Assembly (NCBI GenBank): GCA_947165335.1
Contig: CAMVAB010000037.1
Span: 1-8,502, forward strand
Reading direction: 5' to 3'
Source: an uncultured Pseudomonadota bacterium
Lineage (GTDB): Bacteria; Pseudomonadota; Alphaproteobacteria; Rs-D84
Length of the DNA: 8,502 nucleotides
Shown here: positions 1 through 5,723 of the stretch, in pieces
Layout of the letters: every line of letters begins with the position of its first letter
How positions within the stretch are numbered: position 1 is the stretch's first letter
The notes under the pieces: generated by a model
The model's input: the letters and a program-made list of their open reading frames with translations, nothing else
What the model was told of the DNA's origin: nothing
Databases searched by the model: none
Made by a program: the position numbers and the translations under genes

Positions 1-375
1 AAAAATAAAACCACCAAAATGGTGGTTTAATTTTCTGGCGCGCCCAGCAGGACTCCCTCGGTTTTATAAAACCTATGGGGCAATCGTAACGATTTCACCG
101 CACTTCGTTTGTGAAATCTACTGCTTGTCGAACAGGTTCTCGTCCTGGGGCTTAACATCATAAAATAAAACCACCAAAATGGTGGTTTAATTTTCTGGCG
201 CGCCCAGCAGGACTCCCTCGGTTTTATAAAACCTATGGGGCAATCGTAACGATTTCACCGCACTTCGTTTGTGAAATCTACTGCTTGTCGAACAGGTTCT
301 CGTCCTGGGGCTTAACATCATAAAATAAAACCACCAAAATGGTGGTTTAATTTTCTGGCGCGCCCAGCAGGACTC
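1..375. repeat. 160-bp tandem repeat array carrying tRNA-Arg 3' ends
   Basis: Copies at 1-160 and 161-320 differ only at the first base, and a third partial copy (321-375) diverges at 376. On the minus strand each unit holds the final 20 nt of a tRNA-Arg (GAGTCCTGCTGGGCGCGCCA), then a terminator hairpin, then about 105 bp of spacer. The spacer is rich in dyads: the perfect 14-bp palindrome GGTTTTATAAAACC (60-73), AATCG-taa-CGATT (82-94), GATTTCAC-12 nt-GTGAAATC (91-118), and CAGG-7 nt-CCTG near 135-149. The near-perfect identity suggests recent duplication or an assembly effect, because the window begins inside the array. No protein is convincing here; the 67-codon minus-strand frame at 187-390 follows from the tRNA and terminator sequence. 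Confidence 0.95.
328..348 (-). terminator. Rho-independent terminator after the tRNA-Arg 3' fragment
   Basis: The stem AAACCACCA / TGGTGGTTT (9 bp) has a 3-nt AAA loop on the plus strand. In the minus direction it is followed by TATTTTA and starts 7 nt after the tRNA CCA end (356), as expected for a tRNA terminator. On the plus strand it is followed by AATTTTC, so it may also work weakly the other way. The same hairpin recurs at 8-28 and 168-188 in the two upstream repeat units. Confidence 0.75.
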
Positions 376-402
376 GAACCTGCAACCCACAGATTAGAAA
401 TC
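356..402 (-). pseudogene. tRNA-Arg(TCT) 3' fragment, probable attachment-site remnant
   Basis: Read on the minus strand, this matches tRNA positions from about 30 to 76: anticodon TCT (398-396), 3' anticodon strand, variable loop GGGTT, T-arm GCAGG-TTCGAGT-CCTGC, acceptor 3' strand TGGGCGC, discriminator G and CCA (358-356). Upstream of the anticodon loop only two stem pairs remain. There is no D-arm and no matching 5' acceptor strand in the expected 70-80 nt, so it is not an intact tRNA. Tyrosine integrases often cross over in tRNA anticodon or T loops, leaving the 3' part displaced at one end of the element. By the orientation, the element should extend to the right. No tyrosine integrase lies in the window. 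Confidence 0.8.
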
Positions 403-647
403 GTCTGAACCCAAACCGATTGTTTGCCCGATTTCCGCCCCTTTTCGCCATTTTACCCGCCCCCTAACCACCACCCTGTGTAGCAAATATGTAACATTTT
501 TGTGAAAATTGCTGTCGTATCACCCGTTCCAAAAAGACGCTTTTTATACAAAAAGTTTGACAAGTTGCTCTGTTTATACCATCCTCTTGTCAGAGGTTCG
601 GCTGAGGGGTTGCTAATGGTGACTCCAACTGCATTACCTCTTTTTTC
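403..647. other. Gene-free region; C-rich stretch and small hairpins
   Basis: No supported gene is visible. Positions 427-476 are strongly strand-biased, with C runs at 427-429, 438-441, 456-458, 460-464 and 474-476 (G runs on the minus strand). An A/T-rich hairpin AAAAAG-acg-CTTTTT lies at 531-545. A TTGACA at 557-562 has no properly spaced -10 box. This would be the terminal non-coding margin of the element if the tRNA fragment is its end. Confidence 0.6.
578..646 (+). other. Possible structured RNA or weak terminator
   Basis: The hairpin CCTCT-tgtc-AGAGG (583-596) is nested between ACCAT (578-582) and ATGGT (616-620). Next to it, GAGG (604-607) and TAATG (614-618) can pair with CATTACCTC (632-640), leaving a 6-nt bulge. 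This is followed directly by six T (641-646). The T run after the stem resembles an intrinsic terminator, but the stem is interrupted, the loop is 13 nt, and the two pairings compete at 616-618. It could end a short transcript entering from the left, or be chance. Confidence 0.25.
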
Positions 648-677
648 TTGACTTATAGGCGGTTTTTATGATATAAT
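648..677 (+). promoter_or_regulatory. Strong sigma-70-type promoter P1 upstream of the ATPase operon
   Basis: The -35 box TTGACT (648-653) and a consensus -10 box TATAAT (672-677) are separated by 18 nt. The -10 is preceded by TGA, giving an extended TGnTATAAT. Transcription would start near 684, giving a 5' leader of about 155 nt before the ATPase start at 841. This is the best promoter match in the window. Confidence 0.8.
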
Positions 678-690
678 ATGCTCTGAAAAG
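663..690 (+). repeat. Promoter-region repeat, copy 1 (P1 -10 region)
   Basis: TTTTTATGATATAAT, then TGCT and TGAAAA, recurs 109 bp downstream at 772-800 with one substitution and one 1-base gap over about 27 bases. The sequences around the two copies do not align, so this is not a simple tandem duplication of the whole region. Confidence 0.7.
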
Positions 691-757
691 AAGGGTGAAA
701 AACCATAATGGTTGTTGCCCATTTTTTATTCTTATAGTTAAAAATTATAAAAACGTA

Positions 758-786
758 TTACGTTTATGCTTTTTTTATGATATAAT
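758..786 (+). promoter_or_regulatory. Second promoter P2 (extended -10) upstream of the ATPase operon
   Basis: TGATATAAT (778-786) is a perfect extended -10. The best-placed -35 (TTACGT, 758-763, 17-nt spacer) is poor, so activity would depend on the extended -10. Transcription would start near 793, inside the direct repeat at 790-812, leaving a leader of about 48 nt. The surrounding sequence is a near copy of the P1 region. Confidence 0.55.
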
Positions 787-800
787 CTGCTTGAAAATAG
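772..800 (+). repeat. Promoter-region repeat, copy 2 (P2 -10 region)
   Basis: This is the second copy of the element at 663-690. Its TTGAAAA tail is shared with the direct repeat at 790-812, so the -10/start region and the possible recombination site overlap here. Confidence 0.7.
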
Positions 801-812
801 CGTTTTTTGTGC
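790..812 (+). repeat. Direct repeat DR-left flanking the defence genes
   Basis: CTTGAAA (790-796), 2 nt, then AGCGTTTTTTGTGC (799-812). The same two blocks, 4 nt apart, recur in the same orientation at 7799-7823. The left copy is loosely palindromic around the central GC (800-801): GCnnnAAAA on the left (789-797) mirrors TTTTTTGTGC on the right. This resembles the 26-bp, two-half-site layout used by Hin/Gin-type serine invertases. Function is inferred only. Confidence 0.6.
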
Positions 813-840
813 TACTTATTATGAAACCAAGGGTCAAACT

Positions 841-2172
841 ATGTATATTAAATTGCAAAATGTTGGTGCTATTGATGAAGCAACGGTTGATTTAACCGGG
901 TTGTCTGTAATCGCCGGAAAAAACGGAACAGGTAAAAGCACTATTGGCAAAACAGTTTATACAATTATAAAATCGGTTCAAGAACAAGATAAAATTGTAG
1001 CAAAAAAACAAAAAGATTTTATTGAATGGGCATGTAAGAATATTTATTTCCAATTACAGGGTAGTATAGCAACTGCTGCGAACGCAAAAAAAATAGTGAG
1101 TGCGGATAGTGAATTATTGGAATCAACGTTTCAGTATGGGGCTTTTGAACAACAGTTAACACAACATGTTTTTGAAGAAAAAAAATTAAATGTTGCTTAC
1201 GCTCTTATAGATTCGAGAATTGCGGCTGTAGATAGTTTTTCAGAAATAGTCGATACGGAAACAAAATTAAAAATCAAGGAGATTCTGGTAACAATCAAGA
1301 CCAGACTCGCACCGATAGATACTAGTACGGCTCTAAAAGATTCATTGTTATTCATGTATCAAAAGGTTTTTGATGCACAGATTAACAATTTAAAATCTCA
1401 TTTAACCTCAAACGTAGATTTTGGCGGCTTGCTAAAGTATTCTGTTTCAAATAATGCAGATACCATGCCTTTTGCAGATAGGTTAAATATAACAAGTGCA
1501 GATCCACAGATACAACAAAAGGTATTTCAAGATGCTACGTTTGTAGAAACACCATTGGTGTTGCAAGTAGAGAATGTTAGAGATACCGAAAATTTGCCGA
1601 CGTATTGGATTGATTTGTTAAGAAAGGTATCAATGCAATCCGTTGATTCTACATTGCAAAACAATGCTATTAAAGAAGCTATTGCTGATATATCCAATGC
1701 TCTTGGTGGTTCGTTAGAATACAATACAAACAGAAGAAGATTTGAATTTATAAAAAAAGATTTTAACAATGGCGCAAACGTTTTTGTTAGCAATGCCGCA
1801 TCTGGTGAAAAAATACTTGGTATATTTCAACAGTTAGCATTGAAAGGCATGTTTGGACCAGATAAGATTTTGATTTTGGATGAACCGGAAAATCATTTGC
1901 ATCCGGAATGGTTGGCTGTTTTAGCAGAAGTTTTAGTGAAATTGTCTGTTGCTAAATGCCCGATCCTTATTACATCACATAGTCCAGATCTTTTACAAGC
2001 AATCAGGTTTTATGCAAAGAAACATGGCTTGTCTCAGTTAAAGATGTATTTGGCAGATCCGCAGACTCATACACTTGAAGATAAAACCGGTAACGAATAT
2101 GAGATATTTGATAATTTGTCAAAACCAATAAATGATATATTTAAGTTTTCGGTTAATGAAGCTTTTGCTTAA
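841..2172 (+). CDS. AAA15/AAA_21-like ABC-type ATPase, probable defence ATPase
   Basis: This is a 443-aa cytosolic ATPase of the SMC/ABC-like class found in many anti-phage systems. The motifs are complete: Walker A GKNGTGKS (26-33) after a short N-terminal strand, a helical middle of about 280 residues, ABC signature SGEK (321-324), Walker B LILDE with D347 and E348, D-loop and the family motif ENHLHP (350-355), and switch histidine H380 in TSHSPD. The chain ends soon after the ATPase fold, so it lacks the C-terminal TOPRIM domain of OLD/Gabija nucleases and probably depends on a partner. The likely partner is the gene 22 nt downstream. ATG 841 has AAGGG (829-833) 7 nt upstream. GC is about one third in a sampled stretch (1681-1800), and there are A8 runs at 1086-1093 and 1178-1185. 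The ATPase class is secure; the defence role is inferred from context. Confidence 0.88.
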   Translation: MYIKLQNVGAIDEATVDLTGLSVIAGKNGTGKSTIGKTVYTIIKSVQEQDKIVAKKQKDFIEWACKNIYFQLQGSIATAANAKKIVSADSELLESTFQYGAFEQQLTQHVFEEKKLNVAYALIDSRIAAVDSFSEIVDTETKLKIKEILVTIKTRLAPIDTSTALKDSLLFMYQKVFDAQINNLKSHLTSNVDFGGLLKYSVSNNADTMPFADRLNITSADPQIQQKVFQDATFVETPLVLQVENVRDTENLPTYWIDLLRKVSMQSVDSTLQNNAIKEAIADISNALGGSLEYNTNRRRFEFIKKDFNNGANVFVSNAASGEKILGIFQQLALKGMFGPDKILILDEPENHLHPEWLAVLAEVLVKLSVAKCPILITSHSPDLLQAIRFYAKKHGLSQLKMYLADPQTHTLEDKTGNEYEIFDNLSKPINDIFKFSVNEAFA

Positions 2173-2194
2173 TATGTAGGTTACGGTTTTAATT

Positions 2195-2725
2195 ATGCCA
2201 GATTATACGCGTTTTAAGAAAAGTTTTTGTGATTGCTGTAAAACCAAAAAAGATGGTAAGTGTTTGCTTGGTATACAACGCTCTCGAACGATTCTCGATA
2301 ATATTGATTTTATAGATTGGGAAGCTGTTATGGATACGAAAGATCCTAACGAGCACGATTTACCGAGATGTGATTCTGTTTATCTTCGTAATGATATCAC
2401 ATTTTTTATAGAACAGAAAAACGCGAAATGTTTTTTTGTTGATAATAGCTCTGAACCAAAAGATCCAGAAGATTTTGCAAAAACTCTATTTGAAAAATTT
2501 GAAACATCTAAACGAATATTTGAAGAAGATGCCAAATTGTCGGATAAGGTAGAATATGTTTTTTCTTATGATTTTAACGACATTAACGAACAAAAAAGAT
2601 CTTTTTTGGAAAGAAATTTAAGAAATATATTTTTTGTGCGTTTAGATCTCAAAGGTATAATATATGGAACTTGTGACCAAGTGGCTTATTATACAATACA
2701 TGGCACAGAATTTGAAATATTGTAA
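2195..2725 (+). CDS. Unrecognised 176-aa protein, possible PD-(D/E)XK nuclease partner of the ATPase
   Basis: I do not recognise the family. The N-terminus has a Cys cluster (C12, C14, C15, C23) that could bind metal. Further on, D60 and E73-Q74-K75 sit on what looks like a beta hairpin (RCDSVYLRNDITFFIEQKN), matching the D-x12-E-x-K core of PD-(D/E)XK nucleases, with E43 or E53 as a possible upstream acid. A charged helix follows (about 89-115), then alternating strands to the end. There is no HNH, HEPN or TOPRIM motif and no signal or membrane segment. It follows the ATPase after 22 nt in the same transcript, which suggests a sensor-ATPase plus effector pair. The ribosome-binding site is weak (ACGG at 2183-2186), and an in-frame stop at 2177-2179 leaves ATG 2195 as the natural start. 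It could instead be a non-nuclease regulator. Confidence 0.75.
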   Translation: MPDYTRFKKSFCDCCKTKKDGKCLLGIQRSRTILDNIDFIDWEAVMDTKDPNEHDLPRCDSVYLRNDITFFIEQKNAKCFFVDNSSEPKDPEDFAKTLFEKFETSKRIFEEDAKLSDKVEYVFSYDFNDINEQKRSFLERNLRNIFFVRLDLKGIIYGTCDQVAYYTIHGTEFEIL

Positions 2726-2751
2726 AAACGTGGTCGTTTGACCACGTTTTT
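2724..2751. terminator. Bidirectional rho-independent terminator between convergent operons
   Basis: AAAAACGTGGTC / GACCACGTTTTT is a perfect 12-bp stem with the 4-nt loop GTTT. The A run on one side and the T run on the other let it work in both directions. It overlaps the stop codon of the 176-aa gene (2723-2725) and lies 22 nt from the end of res (2774), so one element serves both operons. Confidence 0.92.
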
Positions 2752-2773
2752 CATTCTACAGCACAATTTTTAA

Positions 2774-5710
2774 TTAAAACAATTTGCCTTCTGCACGGGT
2801 ACGGGTCAAACGCGACATTTCCAAAATTTCTCTGATAGATGCATTTTGGTCGTGCATCGTTTCAAAGTTGGTTTGCGCCAACAACACATATCGCCACTCT
2901 GCATCCATACGTTCAGATGCTGGCAATTCATTGATTTTATTTATCCAATCCAAAGCACCGATTTCTTTTGCCTGGGTATCAGGATTATTTGCTCTATCAT
3001 TGCCTTTTGTTTCAACGATATAAATCTTGTCTTTGATTTGAACAATGAAGTCAGGATAATATGTGCCAAGCATTCCGTCCTGGCGCAGATAACGGAAACG
3101 TGCGAATGTATGTTTGTGTTCGCTGATTTTGATAATCTTATCAACTTCCGGATCAATATCACAGGCTTCTAAGAACGCGCGTTCCAGACCACCTTTGTTT
3201 GATGGGAAGAATGTTTTTGTATAGATTGATTTGCGAATATCCAAAGCAAAATTTTCACGTCCAACCAATTTATCCACTTCCGAGAACCAATGTTTTTCAA
3301 CTTCGGCTTCGTGCACATTTAATTGGTTGTGCATTTCATAGATAGCCTTGGATAATTCTGTCATTGTGTGCTGAATAATTGTCGTCTTGGATAATATCAG
3401 TACACGCCAGTTTCCATCAACCATCGGGTCAAATTCCTGGTTAAATAAACGCGTTCTTATGTATCTGTCGATGGCAGAAATTAACAGAGTTTGATTTATC
3501 TGCATCAAAGGCATTTCAGTTTTATGGCCATTGGATGCAACCTTTGCAAAGTTTGTCGTAATCGCATTCAACATCTTTTGCAGATATTCGTTATACGATT
3601 GCGCAGTAAAGATATCGCTGCTGACTTTATATTCGCCAAATTGGGTTTTAACCTGCATTTCGCGACCAATGAAACGATCTGCATTATCGTTTGGCACCAT
3701 AGCCTTTAATTGTTTCAGGTCAATATCAAACGGCCGCATTTTATCAACAGATATTTCTGCACCAGCCAAAGTTTCTTCTTTGTCTTTGATAATGTGTGGC
3801 CAGAACATATCATATTCTTTGTAATTGTCTTTCAATTCCGCAACAACCATACCGCCAAGTGGTTTTGGACCTTTGCCTGGTTCTTTGGCTGTGACGACCA
3901 TTTCTTTACCCAATTCATCATAGAATGTTTTGAACGCAGGATGTTCGACAACGAACAAAGTATCAAGATAGTTGACTGGTGCGGTCTTCAAATCATAAAT
4001 GTTATGACGATTTTCCGCTTTTACATCATCATATTCGCGACCGCGCCACATTAAACGCAAACCACGACCAAGAACTTGTTCTAATAAAATTGGTGCTTGT
4101 GATGAACGTAATGGAACAATGACACAGATATTATTTACATCGAAACCTTCACGCAACATCATAACACTGACAACAACTTTTGGATGGGTTTGTTTATCCA
4201 AAGTGAATAATTTTTGTTTAAGGTCTAACCATTCGTCTTCCTTTAATTCACCTTTCTTGTTAGAATCGATACGCATTATGTCTTCTTCGGAAAAGCCGTC
4301 TTCTTTGGCCAAGAAATCACAAACGAACGGTGATACATCTGTGTCTTCACAGATAACCATCATCTTTGGGTGTTTGTTTGGATCGTGCGCAACGAAATCT
4401 TTTTCCAAAATCTTCAACCGTTCCAATCCAGCACGCAACATTAAACGTTGACCAGAAGATAATCCCATAACTTTACCAGCAGAATTACGGACAGATTTAA
4501 AATCAATGTCTTCATTTGGCATAGATGCCCATTCTTTGCGTTCATCCAATACAAACGTTTTTACAAAACCTGCACGCATAGCTGTCGTTAATTCAAAATT
4601 GACGATAATATGTGGGAAATAATGTTTGGTTTCGTTTTTACCACCACCGGTCACAGAATATGGTGTTGCAGAAAAATCAATTTGGATATAATTTGCACCT
4701 TTGCCAGATGATATTGTATTCAGTGACTTTTGCCATTCTACTTCTTCAACAATGCCATAGTTTTTATTTTCATGGATATGGTGTGCTTCATCATTAAATA
4801 CACAAATATCTGGCAATGAAGACAAGTGTTCCAACAATCCGCCACGCAATAATTTATTATCCAGTACATTCAATGCATTACCTGCGGCAACACCTGGGGT
4901 CACAGGTAAAACACCGGCGGCAATTTCACGGGTGTTATTCAAATCAACACCGCTTAATTCTGTCTCAGATTCTGGTTCTTCTTCGTCATCAACCAACGCG
5001 TGCCAGTTTGTAATGGCAATCAACCCATCACCGGTAGTTTTACTTGTAATTTCTGTTTTGTCAGCCACAGAATTTTGGACAAACGAATATATGTCTTGGC
5101 GGTATTTTTCTGGCAAGAATAAATCTTCGTTGCTTTTGATATCTGATGTATTGAAATCACGTTTGCCAATGGTTGTTTCTTTGCCGCGAAACGCATCCAA
5201 TAATCTTTCATAAACAATCAAACCAGGTGCGACCAACAAAAAGTTTTTTGTAAATTTTATTGGCGATTTTGACGATGCGTATTTAGCATTCAAGTATTGC
5301 CATATCAACAACGCATTTAACACCCAGGTTTTACCGGTACCGGTCGCCATTTTTACGCAATATTTTGGGAAATTATATTTTTGATTGGCAATAACATTTA
5401 TGAAATCGCCATCGGTTGGAACTTCGCTTTGTTCAGCAACCGCAGAATACATATCAGGAACAGATTTAGATTGCAGCACTTCATGAACATATATCGCATT
5501 CAAAATTGCTTGTTTTTGCCCTATGTGGAAATTTCTATCACGAATATCGGTAAACGATGGGTCAAACCAATAGCGCAACAAATCTGCCGTGATTGGTGTG
5601 ACCGATTGCAAGAAACGACCAGATTCCCAATCAGCATTAACCAATTTTGTTAAACTTTCTGCAAACTTTAATGGAATATCACGAGTTCCTGTATTCTTTG
5701 GTGCTGTCAT
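2774..5710 (-). CDS. res: Type III restriction enzyme Res subunit (helicase-nuclease)
   Basis: This is the ATP-dependent subunit that acts with Mod to cleave DNA carrying unmethylated sites. Its 978 aa match the usual size of Type III Res (EcoP15I is about 970). SF2 helicase motifs are in order: Walker A ATGTGKT (122-128, K127), DEAH (307-310), SAT (347-349) and motif VI QVLGRGLR (545-552). The C-terminal endonuclease has PD (886-887) and ETK (900-902), the PD-(D/E)XK catalytic set, so the protein should be active. ATG 5710 has an AGGA ribosome-binding site (5717-5720) 6 nt upstream and lies 13 bp after the mod stop, so the two genes are almost certainly one operon. Transcription ends at the bidirectional terminator 2724-2751. 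No frameshift or missing motif was seen. Confidence 0.96.
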   Translation of the reverse strand: MTAPKNTGTRDIPLKFAESLTKLVNADWESGRFLQSVTPITADLLRYWFDPSFTDIRDRNFHIGQKQAILNAIYVHEVLQSKSVPDMYSAVAEQSEVPTDGDFINVIANQKYNFPKYCVKMATGTGKTWVLNALLIWQYLNAKYASSKSPIKFTKNFLLVAPGLIVYERLLDAFRGKETTIGKRDFNTSDIKSNEDLFLPEKYRQDIYSFVQNSVADKTEITSKTTGDGLIAITNWHALVDDEEEPESETELSGVDLNNTREIAAGVLPVTPGVAAGNALNVLDNKLLRGGLLEHLSSLPDICVFNDEAHHIHENKNYGIVEEVEWQKSLNTISSGKGANYIQIDFSATPYSVTGGGKNETKHYFPHIIVNFELTTAMRAGFVKTFVLDERKEWASMPNEDIDFKSVRNSAGKVMGLSSGQRLMLRAGLERLKILEKDFVAHDPNKHPKMMVICEDTDVSPFVCDFLAKEDGFSEEDIMRIDSNKKGELKEDEWLDLKQKLFTLDKQTHPKVVVSVMMLREGFDVNNICVIVPLRSSQAPILLEQVLGRGLRLMWRGREYDDVKAENRHNIYDLKTAPVNYLDTLFVVEHPAFKTFYDELGKEMVVTAKEPGKGPKPLGGMVVAELKDNYKEYDMFWPHIIKDKEETLAGAEISVDKMRPFDIDLKQLKAMVPNDNADRFIGREMQVKTQFGEYKVSSDIFTAQSYNEYLQKMLNAITTNFAKVASNGHKTEMPLMQINQTLLISAIDRYIRTRLFNQEFDPMVDGNWRVLILSKTTIIQHTMTELSKAIYEMHNQLNVHEAEVEKHWFSEVDKLVGRENFALDIRKSIYTKTFFPSNKGGLERAFLEACDIDPEVDKIIKISEHKHTFARFRYLRQDGMLGTYYPDFIVQIKDKIYIVETKGNDRANNPDTQAKEIGALDWINKINELPASERMDAEWRYVLLAQTNFETMHDQNASIREILEMSRLTRTRAEGKLF

Positions 5711-5723
5711 ATCTATTCCTTTT

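Noticed and set aside
1..375. CRISPR-like array
   Set aside because: The 160-bp units are contiguous identical repeats without unique spacers, and no cas genes are present.
187..390. 67-codon minus-strand frame in the repeat array
   Set aside because: It is a translation of the tRNA fragment, terminator and repeat spacer; no coding signature.
531..545. Hairpin AAAAAG-acg-CTTTTT as a terminator
   Set aside because: The stem is almost all A/T with a 3-nt loop and no transcript to end; too weak.
557..580. TTGACA as part of a promoter
   Set aside because: The only -10-like sequence (TATACC) is 12 nt away, too close for sigma-70.
695..895. 66-codon plus-strand frame before the ATPase
   Set aside because: It starts at a GTG directly touching its would-be ribosome-binding site, has a low-complexity hydrophobic composition, contains the second promoter and overlaps the ATPase start. 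Better explained as leader sequence.
841..2172. OLD or GajA-type ATPase-TOPRIM nuclease
   Set aside because: The protein ends about 60 residues after the switch histidine, leaving no room for a TOPRIM domain.
2195..2725. PtuB-like HNH nuclease (Septu) or RloB-like partner
   Set aside because: There is no HNH histidine pattern or TOPRIM-like glutamate/DxD pattern; the Cys cluster alone is not enough.
2784..5653. Plus-strand frames of 60-130 codons opposite res
   Set aside because: All lie antisense to a continuous, motif-complete helicase gene and show no ribosome-binding sites or family motifs.
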